The notes beneath the pieces are model-generated. The model had not been told where the DNA came from. It searched no databases and saw only the letters and a program-made list of their open reading frames with translations. This document shows positions 32,943-41,683 of a stretch of 64,000 bases of DNA, one piece after another. The stretch covers positions 1,116,001-1,180,000 of the forward strand of contig NZ_QUOU01000001.1 of the NCBI RefSeq assembly GCF_003390335.1, in the 5' to 3' direction. This DNA is from Thalassotalea euphylliae. Its GTDB lineage: Bacteria; Pseudomonadota; Gammaproteobacteria; Enterobacterales; Alteromonadaceae. Both the position numbers and the translations under genes were made by a program. Positions within the stretch are counted from its first letter, which is position 1. Every line of letters starts with the position of its first letter.

Positions 32943-33371
32943 ATGACACAAATTACCGCAGACTCTAGCCTAGTGGCTCATATCACGATGAAGTTATCAG
33001 ATGGCTCTGCCGCAGATAGTACTAAAGTGAATAATAAACCTGCGATTATTAACATGGGTGATCAAAGTATTTCTCCTGCCTTTGAAGCGCAATTACTGGG
33101 GATGCAAGCAGGTGAAAGTAAAGAATTCACGCTTGCCGCCAAAGACGCGTTTGGCGAAAAGAACCCTGACAATGTACATTATGTAGATATCAATAAATTT
33201 GATGCCGATACTCCAGCCAAAGTTGGCAGTATCATTACTTTTACAACGCCAGGCGGTGAAGTGCCTGGTATGGTCACCGAAGTATCTGGCGCATCTGTCA
33301 CGGTTGATTTTAATCACCCTTTGGCTGGGCAAGACGTTACTTTCGTCATTGACGTGGTCGAAATTAAATAG
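32943..33371 (+). CDS. fkpB: FKBP-type peptidyl-prolyl isomerase, SlpA type
   Basis: A 142-residue cytoplasmic prolyl isomerase and chaperone with the SlpA-type layout: FKBP strands split by an inserted flap domain (EFTLAAKDAFGEKNPDNVHYV). ITADSSLVAHITMKLSDGSAAD and the closing VDFNHPLAGQDVTFVIDVVEI are typical. It is the conserved neighbour between lspA and ispH; only 8 bases separate its stop from the ispH start, so they are in one transcript. Confidence 0.93.
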   Translation: MTQITADSSLVAHITMKLSDGSAADSTKVNNKPAIINMGDQSISPAFEAQLLGMQAGESKEFTLAAKDAFGEKNPDNVHYVDINKFDADTPAKVGSIITFTTPGGEVPGMVTEVSGASVTVDFNHPLAGQDVTFVIDVVEIK

Positions 33372-33379
33372 GTATTTTG

Positions 33380-34309
33380 ATGGAAATTATCTTAGCAAAC
33401 CCGCGTGGCTTTTGTGCCGGTGTAGATCGCGCTATCAGCATTGTCGACCGCGCGCTCGATTTATTTGATGCACCGATTTACGTGCGTCACGAAGTCGTTC
33501 ACAACAAATTTGTTGTCAATGGCTTAAAAGATCGCGGCGCAGTTTTTGTCGATGAACTTCACGAAGTACCTGACGATGCCACCGTTATCTTTAGTGCCCA
33601 TGGCGTGTCGAAAGCGGTTCGCAAAGAAGCGAAAGATCGCGGTTTGAAAGTATTCGACGCGACTTGTCCGCTGGTCACTAAAGTACATATGGAAGTTTCT
33701 CGCGCTAGCCGCAAGGGAGTTGAGTGTGTACTCATTGGGCATGCTGGTCACCCTGAAGTTGAAGGGACTATGGGGCAGTATGACAGTGCAGAAGGCGGTA
33801 TTTATCTCGTGGAATCACCGGAAGATGTTTCCGCTTTGGAAGTAAAGAACCCCGATGCTTTGCACTACTGTAGCCAAACCACTTTATCGGTTGATGATAC
33901 CAGCGATGTCATTGATGCGTTGAAGGCTAAATATCCCGCTATTGAAGGGCCGCGCAAAGATGACATCTGCTATGCCACACAAAATCGCCAAGACGCCGTC
34001 AGGTCAATTGCGGAGCAGGTTGATTTACTGCTAGTGGTTGGTGCCAAAAACAGCTCGAATTCAAATCGCTTACGAGAATTGGCAGAAAAGATCGGTACCA
34101 CTTCTTACCTCATCGATACCGCCAAAGACATTGATGAAAACTGGCTAAAAGGTACACGTAAAGTAGGGGTAACGGCCGGTGCTTCTGCGCCAGAAGTGCT
34201 AGTGAAACAAGTTATCGAGCAATTAAAATCCTATGGCGGTCATGAGGTTATCGAACATCCTGGCCGTGAAGAAAACATAGTGTTTGCCGTTCCCGTTGAA
34301 TTGCGTTAA
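33380..34309 (+). CDS. ispH: 4-hydroxy-3-methylbut-2-enyl diphosphate reductase
   Basis: The last enzyme of the methylerythritol phosphate route to isoprenoids, an iron-sulfur protein producing IPP and DMAPP. The 309 residues include the three cluster cysteines (MEIILANPRGFCAGV with Cys12, FDATCPLVTKVH, and DDICYATQNRQ), HEVVHN and SSNSNRL. ATG 33380 is chosen; the in-frame TTG immediately before it is unlikely. It ends the ribF-ispH block. Confidence 0.97.
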   Translation: MEIILANPRGFCAGVDRAISIVDRALDLFDAPIYVRHEVVHNKFVVNGLKDRGAVFVDELHEVPDDATVIFSAHGVSKAVRKEAKDRGLKVFDATCPLVTKVHMEVSRASRKGVECVLIGHAGHPEVEGTMGQYDSAEGGIYLVESPEDVSALEVKNPDALHYCSQTTLSVDDTSDVIDALKAKYPAIEGPRKDDICYATQNRQDAVRSIAEQVDLLLVVGAKNSSNSNRLRELAEKIGTTSYLIDTAKDIDENWLKGTRKVGVTAGASAPEVLVKQVIEQLKSYGGHEVIEHPGREENIVFAVPVELR

Positions 34310-34658
34310 TCTTCGGGTTGGATAAAAGTTAATCAGCATTGTACGAGGTTAAGCTATAATAAAAACTTAATCTAACAAGTTACACAATTCGATCGCAGTT
34401 TCGGATTTGCGATAACTTTAAACGCAACCGTGGGTAGTAACTGTGCAGTGACATGCGAACGTCACCTCTACCCATTATATGGAAATAGGTATGGGTTAAT
34501 GATGTTCACTAAGGTGATATTTAACACATATGTTGGCTTTTCTCTGGTATTTATTGCTGCAATAAATCGCCAGTATCTTCTTTTGCGAAGAAATCTCTTC
34601 GCTCCCCTTTCTAACTCGTTAGTCGATTTCTTGAGTGTTCTCCAAGCAAGGGGACTAG
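34310..34658 (+). promoter_or_regulatory. Hairpin-rich leader/intergenic region before the pilV operon
   Basis: There is no convincing coding frame. Structures: ATCGCA/TGCGAT (34392-34397 with 34408-34413); a strong two-part hairpin TGGGTAG/CTACCCA (34431-34437 with 34468-34474) enclosing GTGAC/GTCAC (34448-34452 with 34461-34465). ACCCAT (34470-34475) can instead pair with ATGGGT (34491-34496), a competing fold. Near the gene a perfect GCGAAGA/TCTTCGC stem (34585-34591 with 34596-34602) is followed by a pyrimidine-rich stretch. The arrangement looks like a switch-type leader, but no known riboswitch class is recognised. Confidence 0.35.
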
Positions 34659-35195
34659 ATGATTACTAAATCAAAAGGTATGACCTTAATCGAGGTGCTA
34701 GTTGCATTGTTTATTCTTGTCACTGGCGTTTTGGGGGCGATTGCCTTACAAACAAACGCCAAGCAAGGCAGCTTTGATGCGATGCAACGTTCATTAGCCT
34801 CTGCGCTGGCACAAGATATTATCGAACGAATGCGCAACAATAATGCCGACGGATTAATTCTCGAAGGTTATGAGGGGGTTTACGGTGCAGCTTCGTTAAC
34901 TAAGCCCAGTCCGTCTTGTCAAACTCAAGCGACATCATGCACACCTGCCGAATTACGTACGTACGACCTTTACGAATGGACAGAGATGATCAGAGGCGCT
35001 GAAGCCGTCGAAAGTAACAAAAATGTTGGTGGCCTGATAAATGCGGTCGGGTGCATAGTGCACAATAATCAGCAAGTCACAGTGACAATTGTGTGGGACG
35101 GTAAAACGAAGACATCAGATGCAGGTGGCAGCTGCGGTGGTTCAACAGTCAATAGCAGCCGACGTCAGATTCAATTAACAACTTATTTATTTTAA
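34659..35195 (+). CDS. pilV: Type IV pilus minor pilin PilV
   Basis: A 178-residue prepilin-like protein: short basic leader (MITKSKG) cleaved before MTLIEVLVALFILVTG, with Glu5 of the mature form. The cysteine-bearing C-terminal region (for example CQTQATSCTPAEL, VGCIVHNN, GGSCGGS) matches the PilV modification/minor pilin group. Minor pilins prime pilus assembly with PilW, PilX and PilY1. It is the first gene of the operon that follows the hairpin-rich leader; the gap to pilW is 13 bases. Confidence 0.9.
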   Translation: MITKSKGMTLIEVLVALFILVTGVLGAIALQTNAKQGSFDAMQRSLASALAQDIIERMRNNNADGLILEGYEGVYGAASLTKPSPSCQTQATSCTPAELRTYDLYEWTEMIRGAEAVESNKNVGGLINAVGCIVHNNQQVTVTIVWDGKTKTSDAGGSCGGSTVNSSRRQIQLTTYLF

Positions 35196-35208
35196 ATAGT
35201 TAGCATAT

Positions 35209-36207
35209 ATGCATAAGCACAAAGGATTTAATATTGTCGAGGTGATGATCACCCTAGTCATTGGCTTGGTTATTTTTTCAGGGGTGTTATCGGTATTTGT
35301 TGGTATGAGAACCACGTCCGATGAAACCTCTCGCTATGGGATATTACAGGAAACTGGTCGCTTTGCGATTAGCCTGTTGAGCGATGATTTAATGAGGCAA
35401 GGTTATTTTGGTCAGTTAATGACATCGCCTAGCACCAGTAATTTGAGGACAATCCCTATGCCTCCAACACTAGAATGCACTGGCGAAGGGCTAAATAACG
35501 GTACTTTTCCTACGGCGAATGGTCATTTTAGAACACTGTGGAGCACAACAACCAGTGATGCGAATAATTTAGGCTGTATTAACGATGCTACGCGCAATAC
35601 TCAAGAGTCAGACATATTACAAATCAAACGCACATTAACGAACAGTGTTACTAATGCGCAGCGTAATGCACAAAGTTTTTATCTGGTGAGTAACTACACC
35701 GAAGCCCACATTGTTACGGGGCAAACGGCGATTCCTGCGCCAGCAATTAGCGATGCGCAAATTCATGAATACCAACATCACATTTATTACGTTGCCGACC
35801 AAAAACAAGGCTCGGTCACTATTCCCACCTTAAAAGCCATCTCGCTTTCTCCTGCCAAAATGGTTAATCAGCCCTTGCTTGATGGTGTTGAAAAGATACG
35901 TTTTATGTTTGGTGTTGATACTGACCTAGATGGCGCGGTTAATGCGTTTGTTTCAGCAAATGATATGAATGACAGCGGCTCAGGTACTGGCCGTTTATGG
36001 GATGACGGAAGTGTTGAAATTCTGGCGGTAAAAATTTATGTCCTCGTTCGAGACTTAAAGCCAGACAATGATTATACCAACAATGTGGTTTATCACATGG
36101 GCAATGATACTGATGGCAAATACACGGCTCCAGGTGATAACTTTAGGCGAATGTTATTTAGCTCAACGATTAGCTTATATAACAAAGGGGTAAAAGTATG
36201 GGACTAA
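35209..36207 (+). CDS. pilW: Type IV pilus minor pilin PilW
   Basis: A 332-residue large minor pilin with the prepilin N-terminus MHKHKG-FNIVEVMITLVIGLVIFSGVL and the PilW domain (GRFAISLLSDDLMRQGYFG). The globular part contains a Asp-rich DTDLDGAVN segment. It is needed with PilV and PilX for initiation of pilus fibres at the inner membrane. Its 3' end overlaps the pilX start by 10 bases, pointing to translational coupling. Confidence 0.9.
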   Translation: MHKHKGFNIVEVMITLVIGLVIFSGVLSVFVGMRTTSDETSRYGILQETGRFAISLLSDDLMRQGYFGQLMTSPSTSNLRTIPMPPTLECTGEGLNNGTFPTANGHFRTLWSTTTSDANNLGCINDATRNTQESDILQIKRTLTNSVTNAQRNAQSFYLVSNYTEAHIVTGQTAIPAPAISDAQIHEYQHHIYYVADQKQGSVTIPTLKAISLSPAKMVNQPLLDGVEKIRFMFGVDTDLDGAVNAFVSANDMNDSGSGTGRLWDDGSVEILAVKIYVLVRDLKPDNDYTNNVVYHMGNDTDGKYTAPGDNFRRMLFSSTISLYNKGVKVWD

Positions 36208-36671
36208 ACCGTTTGCAACAGCAAGCAGGCGTAGTGCTAATTGTTGCTTTAGTATTTTTAATTTCACTCACTGCCGTTGCTTCTGCATTGATGCTTAACT
36301 CAACGGCTGACATAAAAATGTCGGGCGCTAGCCAAGAAAAATTAATCGCCAATCAAGAAGCGATTAGTGCCACCGATGAGGTGATTGCCAACCAAATTAC
36401 CAGTGGTACCAATTTATTCACACGGCAAAGTTTTCCCATTCCTTTGCCTGTTAGCTCAGTGAAGTCGGTAACGGTTGACTCGCTGCAAATAACGAATCGC
36501 AACTTTAATAACTCCTTACCTGATTGCCCACATAGCAAGCTGGCCTCATCAACAGAAATAGTGAAATGTAACTTGCTGAATATCGAAGTCGATAATCGCT
36601 TTGGCAAGGGCAATACCAGCAATGTCAGTATTAATTCTGGCATTGCCCAACAAATATTAGATGTAAAATAA
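36198..36671 (+). CDS. pilX: Type IV pilus minor pilin PilX
   Basis: A 157-residue protein whose N-terminus (QQAGVVLIVALVFLISLTAVASALMLNSTADIKM) has the PilX N-terminal pattern; there is no Glu5, as usual for PilX. The remaining part is short and poorly conserved, with two cysteines (DCPHSK and VKCNLL) able to form a disulfide. Its start overlaps pilW, and pilY1 follows 15 bases later. It is the expected partner that links PilY1 to the pilin core complex. Confidence 0.85.
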   Translation: MGLNRLQQQAGVVLIVALVFLISLTAVASALMLNSTADIKMSGASQEKLIANQEAISATDEVIANQITSGTNLFTRQSFPIPLPVSSVKSVTVDSLQITNRNFNNSLPDCPHSKLASSTEIVKCNLLNIEVDNRFGKGNTSNVSINSGIAQQILDVK

Positions 36672-36686
36672 AGGCGGGAACTCATT

Positions 36687-39600
36687 ATGAAAAGTTTATT
36701 ATTTATCGTATCAGCCCTACTGCCTTTATCACTGTGTGCAGAAGATATTGAGCTTTATTTGGGCAATGCTGCCTTAAATAATCAGGAGCGTCCTAAAGTA
36801 CTGGTTATTTTTGATACTTCAGGGAGTATGAATTCTAAAGTAACCGTGCGAAGTGAGTATAAACCGTCAGAGAATTATGACCCGCTCAACGGCAGTGATA
36901 ACCTGAGTAAAGACACACTTTATTATGTCAAGGGGGAAGTAAAAAATAAGCCTATTCCCGGACTAGATCTACGCTTTTTTCCTGCTCAATACAATAGTTG
37001 TAATACCGCCGCAAAACGCTTAGCAAGTGTCGGTTATTATATTGGCTATATGCGTGAATACCGTTTTAGTGGTCAGTCAGGTGCTTGGCAAGAGCTACCT
37101 GAACTCAACGGTAGCTCGATTAATATTGCCGACTGTTGGGACGACGTTCGCTTATCTGATACAAAGAATATCAGTCAAGACAAACAGGGGAACAACATTC
37201 CATCAGGTTACCCAATAGACGGGTTAGGGGATACGAGTAATGTTACGCCGTATACTGATGATAAAAATTCGTCTAATACAAAATTAGGTGCAGGTGAAAT
37301 TGTTACGCTTTATACCGCTAACTATTTAAGGTGGCTGCTAGGTGATAAAGCTAACAGCAAAATAGGCACCACAAATACTCCTAGGTTAAGCATAGCCAAA
37401 ACCGCGATGAAGGCATTGGTTGACGCAGCCCCTACGGTTGACTTTGCTTTGGCTGCCTTTAATCGCAACAAATATGAGTCACCGTATGGTAACCGTCATG
37501 GTGGCCGTATTATTAATAGCTTTAAAGATAATTTTGACAGTACTCAAGCAGAGGCATACAAGAATAAAATAGACGATCTAATTGCGAAAAATAATACGCC
37601 GCTTTGTGAATCAGTTTATGAGGCTTATCGGTACCTAAGTGGTGGCAATGTTTATTATGGCAATGACGATAGCTCTGTTACACCCGTAAGAGATAAAACG
37701 GCTGAAATTGGCGACACGCTTGTCTACAAGAAACCTTTTAACACCTGTAGTAATAAAATCAATATTATTTTGATGTCAGATGGTGCGCCTACTTCTGATA
37801 ACCATGCTGATAATTTGGTTAAAGCACTACCTAACAACAATGAAGGCGGCTATAACTATCAATATTATAACTCGAAGGGCAAACTAGTTAAGCGGGTTAG
37901 CTATCTAAAATCGTTAGCCAAATGGATGCATGAAAATGATATTGATCAAAACGAAGGTAATGGTGAACAAACCGCTGACTTGTATACCGTTGGCTTTACC
38001 TTAGGAGAACAGCATGCGGTTAATATATTGAAGGAAGCGGCTAGCGCTGGTGGCGGTCGTTATTTAGACGCTCAAGATCCTAGTGATTTATTATCTGAAC
38101 TGCAGTCCGCCATTGTCTCTATTTTACAAAAAGACGCGACGTTTACCCCGCCATCAGTAGGGGCAAATAACTTTGACCGTACTGAAACCTTAGATTCTGT
38201 CTATTATGCGATGTTTACCCCCAGTAAAGGCCCTCGCTGGCCGGGCAACTTGAAAAAGCTCAAAGTGCGTAAAGACGGGTTAATTGATAAAAATAACGTC
38301 GCTGCGATTGACGCGACAACTAATAATATTAAAGGCACGGCAACCACCATTTGGAGTAGCAGTAATGCTAAAGACGGCGGTCAGGTTAGCAAAGGTGGCG
38401 TGGTCGAAATGTTCAGTAAAATGTCGCCAAGTCAGCGCACGATATACACTGATGTTGTCAATGGCGATGGTGATTTAATTGAACTTGAAAATAAATCAAC
38501 TGTTGCCAGTGTTTTTGGCGGTGATCAGCAGTTAGCGTCATTTATGGGGGTAAATGTCAACGACATAGATCAATACCTTAACTGGGCAAAAGGGCAAGAT
38601 GTCGATGATGAAGATGGTGATAAATCGACATCAGATATGCGCGCCGATGTCTTTGGTGACCCATTGCACTCTAAGCCCTTGGTGCTTAATTATGGCACTT
38701 CAAAAGACGACCAAGATGTTCGTATTTTGATCGGTACCAATGCAGGTGCCTTGCATATGTTCAATGACGATATTGATCAAAGTACAGCCAATAACGATAC
38801 CGTGAGTGAATCATGGGCATTTATGCCAACAGAGTTCTTTAAAAATATTCGTACATTAAGAGAAAATTTTAGCTCGTCAGATAAAGTTTATGGTATTGAT
38901 GGTGCGCCAGTCTCTTTTATTATTGATGTTAATGATAATGGTAAAATAGACGATCCAAACGATAAGGTTTATGTCTTTTTTGGCCTTCGTCGCGGTGGCG
39001 ATTCTTATTACGGTTTGGATCTGACCAACCCCGATAAGCCCAAATTATTGTGGCATAAAACGGGCAGTGATTTTGGCTCCGAAATCAAGCAGTCGTGGTC
39101 GACGCCCCGTATTGGTTACAGCCTTATTAATAGCGAAGGCGATACTCCTAAACCGGTGCTATTTATTGGCGGTGGGTATGATACGGCCAATGATATTCAA
39201 GGCGACGCAGCGCCAGTGAATACGAAAGGACGTGGCTTTTTTATGCTTGATGCCCTATCGGGTGAGATCAAATGGAGATTAACACCTAACACTTCGCCTG
39301 CTTTTGCGGGCACTGATAGCATTCCTTCTTCTATTGCAACACTCGACAGTGACTCTGATGGCTATGTTGACCGCCTCTACGCAGGCGATACCGGGGGCAA
39401 TGTCTGGCGAGTGGATATGCCGGGCACAGATACTAAAGCGTGGCAGGCAACCCAATTAGCAGCCTTAGGTGGTAATAGCCACAATGTTGACCGACGTTTT
39501 TTTGCTGAGCCCACTATTGCTAGAGCATTAATTACAGAAACGATAGCGAAAGAAGTCGAAGTCGATGGCATTAAGAAAACACAGTTTTTTAAAACAGAGC

Positions 39601-40265
39601 GCCCTTATGATGCCATTCTTATTGGCAGTGGTGACAGGACTAATCCACTTGATGAAGTGACTGACGACAGTTTATTTATGCTCAAGGATGAAAACATCCT
39701 TACCCAAGAGTTTAGTCAAGCGCCTGATGTCATTACTTACAATGATCTGGCTGATTACACAGCAGATCCCTTTGGCCAGTTGGATAAAAACTCAGCGAAT
39801 TATCAACTCTTATTCGACCAATTAGCCGCCAGTGTCAGTTTGAAAAAAGGTTGGCGGCTTGATCTTGCCCAACAGTCTGGCGAGAAAAGCGTGGCCACGC
39901 CAAGGGTTGTTTCCGGTGTCGCCTATTTTAATAGCTATGCGCCGCCCAGCACTAACGCAAACTCATGTGAAATTACTGAAACGGGCTCTGGTTACTTGTA
40001 TGCATTAGATTTGTCGTTCGGTACGGAGATATACTCAAAACGCATTCTTGAAGTAAATAGCGCGTTGGTTGACAGCATTCCCGTGGTAAGTATTCCAGAC
40101 CCAGAACCAGACCCTGATAATCCACAGCCAACCAATAAAGTACAGGGTAGCTCGCTGGCAATAATTGCGGGTGATGCCTTGCGTTTATGTGAAGCAAATG
40201 GCGATTGTTCCGGCGTGAAACTAAAAACCATGCAAAGTAATTTAGTGGTAGGAGAAGACAATTAA
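36687..40265 (+). CDS. pilY1: PilY1-like pilus tip adhesin / assembly protein
   Basis: An 1192-residue exported protein with a signal peptide (cleaved near LCA-ED). A von Willebrand A domain starts early with MIDAS motif DTSGSMNSK (Asp43 to Ser47), later segments fit MNIDAS-like folds (IILMSDGAPTSDN). The C-terminal half is the PilC/PilY beta-propeller (DVFGDPLHSKPLVLNYG, YVFFGLRRGGDSYYGLDL), with calcium-loop-like DSDSDGYVDRLYAGDTGGNVWRVDM. PilY1 is proposed to sit at the pilus tip and act in surface sensing and adhesion. Its last base is shared with the pilE ATG (TAATG overlap). Confidence 0.92.
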   Translation: MKSLLFIVSALLPLSLCAEDIELYLGNAALNNQERPKVLVIFDTSGSMNSKVTVRSEYKPSENYDPLNGSDNLSKDTLYYVKGEVKNKPIPGLDLRFFPAQYNSCNTAAKRLASVGYYIGYMREYRFSGQSGAWQELPELNGSSINIADCWDDVRLSDTKNISQDKQGNNIPSGYPIDGLGDTSNVTPYTDDKNSSNTKLGAGEIVTLYTANYLRWLLGDKANSKIGTTNTPRLSIAKTAMKALVDAAPTVDFALAAFNRNKYESPYGNRHGGRIINSFKDNFDSTQAEAYKNKIDDLIAKNNTPLCESVYEAYRYLSGGNVYYGNDDSSVTPVRDKTAEIGDTLVYKKPFNTCSNKINIILMSDGAPTSDNHADNLVKALPNNNEGGYNYQYYNSKGKLVKRVSYLKSLAKWMHENDIDQNEGNGEQTADLYTVGFTLGEQHAVNILKEAASAGGGRYLDAQDPSDLLSELQSAIVSILQKDATFTPPSVGANNFDRTETLDSVYYAMFTPSKGPRWPGNLKKLKVRKDGLIDKNNVAAIDATTNNIKGTATTIWSSSNAKDGGQVSKGGVVEMFSKMSPSQRTIYTDVVNGDGDLIELENKSTVASVFGGDQQLASFMGVNVNDIDQYLNWAKGQDVDDEDGDKSTSDMRADVFGDPLHSKPLVLNYGTSKDDQDVRILIGTNAGALHMFNDDIDQSTANNDTVSESWAFMPTEFFKNIRTLRENFSSSDKVYGIDGAPVSFIIDVNDNGKIDDPNDKVYVFFGLRRGGDSYYGLDLTNPDKPKLLWHKTGSDFGSEIKQSWSTPRIGYSLINSEGDTPKPVLFIGGGYDTANDIQGDAAPVNTKGRGFFMLDALSGEIKWRLTPNTSPAFAGTDSIPSSIATLDSDSDGYVDRLYAGDTGGNVWRVDMPGTDTKAWQATQLAALGGNSHNVDRRFFAEPTIARALITETIAKEVEVDGIKKTQFFKTERPYDAILIGSGDRTNPLDEVTDDSLFMLKDENILTQEFSQAPDVITYNDLADYTADPFGQLDKNSANYQLLFDQLAASVSLKKGWRLDLAQQSGEKSVATPRVVSGVAYFNSYAPPSTNANSCEITETGSGYLYALDLSFGTEIYSKRILEVNSALVDSIPVVSIPDPEPDPDNPQPTNKVQGSSLAIIAGDALRLCEANGDCSGVKLKTMQSNLVVGEDN

Positions 40266-40672
40266 TGAAACAAACTAAATTAGGGTTTACGTTAATTGAG
40301 GTGATGATAGTTGTGGCCATTGTCGGTATTCTTGCGGCGGTCGCTTATCCTTCGTATACACAATATGTCGCCAAGGCAAACCGCTCTGAAGCGCAGCAGG
40401 TGCTGCTGAATTTGGCCAATTTAATGGAGCAACATCACCTTGACCATCGCACTTACCCAAGTGATTTAACAGCTGTGGGACAACAAGATAAGGTCATGAA
40501 AACAGAGAATGGTCTCTATAGCGTTGAAATCACAAGTGCCACTAATTCGGCGTTTACCATAAAAGCGACAGGGAAAAATCAGCAGGCAACAGTTGATGCG
40601 GCTTGTCTATGGCTGACCATTGATAACACTGGCGCTCGTAAAGCAAAATCAGCTGATTGCTGGGAGAAATAA
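40265..40672 (+). CDS. pilE: PilE-like type IV pilin
   Basis: A 135-residue prepilin with leader MKQTKLG and mature start FTLIEVMIVVAIVGILAAVAYPSY, i.e. canonical cleavage and Glu5. The C-terminal part has two cysteines (DAACLW and SADCWEK) in the position of the D-region disulfide. It is a minor pilin of the same operon, coupled to pilY1 by a one-base overlap. It is shorter than a major pilin and lies in the minor-pilin cluster, so I treat it as PilE-type rather than PilA. Confidence 0.9.
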   Translation: MKQTKLGFTLIEVMIVVAIVGILAAVAYPSYTQYVAKANRSEAQQVLLNLANLMEQHHLDHRTYPSDLTAVGQQDKVMKTENGLYSVEITSATNSAFTIKATGKNQQATVDAACLWLTIDNTGARKAKSADCWEK

Positions 40673-40673
40673 C

Positions 40674-41027
40674 ATGAAAGTTACCGCATTGATATTCACG
40701 GGCCTAGGCTGGGCGTTATCCAGTATGAGTTACTCAAGCTATGCACAAGCGACTGCCGAGGATTATGGCTTCGCAATTAAATGTTATACCCAACTTTCAG
40801 GGGGGAGTCCGTATTTATATCGATTATGGCTTGATGACCGCACGGTGACACCCGAGCAAATCAAAGAGCAAATTATTGGTGAGCCAATTGATTTTGTCGT
40901 AGAGAGAGAAGATGGGCGACTCGAAGTGAGCAAACGAACGGTTCTGCGTTCAATCGAATGTCGATATGATGATGAAACTTTTGTTAATGTTAATGCCATA
41001 AGGCTTGATGAAGCCAGTGACAAATAA
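40674..41027 (+). CDS. Small exported protein after pilE, possibly TapY2-like
   Basis: A 117-residue protein with a signal peptide (MKVTALIFTGLGWALSSMSYSSYAQA) and two cysteines (KCYTQL and IECRYDD) suited for a periplasmic disulfide. ATG 40674 is chosen as the start of the signal peptide, just after the pilE stop. Its place at the end of a pilV-pilW-pilX-pilY1-pilE operon is where Shewanella and Aeromonas encode the small TapY2 family protein; size and Cys arrangement fit, but I cannot verify the family from memory. Confidence 0.55.
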   Translation: MKVTALIFTGLGWALSSMSYSSYAQATAEDYGFAIKCYTQLSGGSPYLYRLWLDDRTVTPEQIKEQIIGEPIDFVVEREDGRLEVSKRTVLRSIECRYDDETFVNVNAIRLDEASDK

Positions 41028-41088
41028 AGCGCTTAATTAACTCACGCTCAACTAACTCATATGTCTTCTCAATAATACCAAACCAACC

Positions 41089-41670
41089 TTAACAGCTTGG
41101 CGTGGTATTATCCCTAAATTCGTCCATACCATCATTGTTAGTGTCTTTTGATTGGTAAGCACGGCCAAATAGCGATACTTTAATACCTCTTACCTTGTCA
41201 GTATGCCCTTTAGGGCAGTAATTAAATGTCCCGATAAAGCTGGTTTTACCCGTTGGTCTGTAGGTTACCCTATTCCTGCTGTAGCTCAGCTTATCACCTG
41301 ATTTAACGGCATCTTTTATTCTAATAATCGTTTCATCTAGACTTTCATTAGTCCCATCATTGTCAATATCAATAGCAACACCTGTTTCAAGTCGGCCATT
41401 GCCATTTAAGTCAATAAAAACCGTAATGTCGTCATTCCATTTATTAGAGCAGGTATCACCATCAAGTGGGCACATAGTGACTGAGTGCTCCATATTAATC
41501 GCCGTATTGCGCGTAGTGAGGATAAGTCGCTGGAGAGATGATATTTCATTATCAACGCGCATCCTCACGACCCACTCGCTAAAGCTAGGTATGGCAATTG
41601 CGATCATAAGCCCTAGTATCGCAATCGTAACCATCAACTCAACAATGGTAAATCCTTTTAAATTTTTCAT
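41089..41670 (-). CDS. fimT: GspH/FimT-type pseudopilin
   Basis: A 193-residue prepilin-like protein with leader MKNLKG and mature FTIVELMVTIAILGLMIAIAIPSFSEW, followed by GspH/FimT domain features (NEISSLQRLILTTRNTAI). Two acidic loops, DIDNDGTNESLDE and DTNNDGMDEFRD, look like calcium-binding loops. It is transcribed towards the pilV-pilE operon, not with it. The immediate upstream sequence is copy C of the dispersed repeat, only 13 bases away, so its promoter must lie within or beyond that repeat. FimT proteins bind DNA or assist pilus priming in competence-type pili. Confidence 0.87.
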   Translation of the reverse strand: MKNLKGFTIVELMVTIAILGLMIAIAIPSFSEWVVRMRVDNEISSLQRLILTTRNTAINMEHSVTMCPLDGDTCSNKWNDDITVFIDLNGNGRLETGVAIDIDNDGTNESLDETIIRIKDAVKSGDKLSYSRNRVTYRPTGKTSFIGTFNYCPKGHTDKVRGIKVSLFGRAYQSKDTNNDGMDEFRDNTTPSC

Positions 41671-41683
41671 TTTCAGCCACCCT

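Noticed and set aside
34392..34496. c-di-GMP (GEMM) riboswitch in the pilV leader
   Set aside because: Only a fragment like ACGCAACC resembles the class; the conserved GGCAAACC part and the tetraloop-receptor hairpin are missing, so no class is called.
34430..34669. Possible 79-residue gene before pilV
   Set aside because: GTG start without ribosome binding site, overlaps the pilV start, and the composition is not protein-like; hairpins explain the region better.
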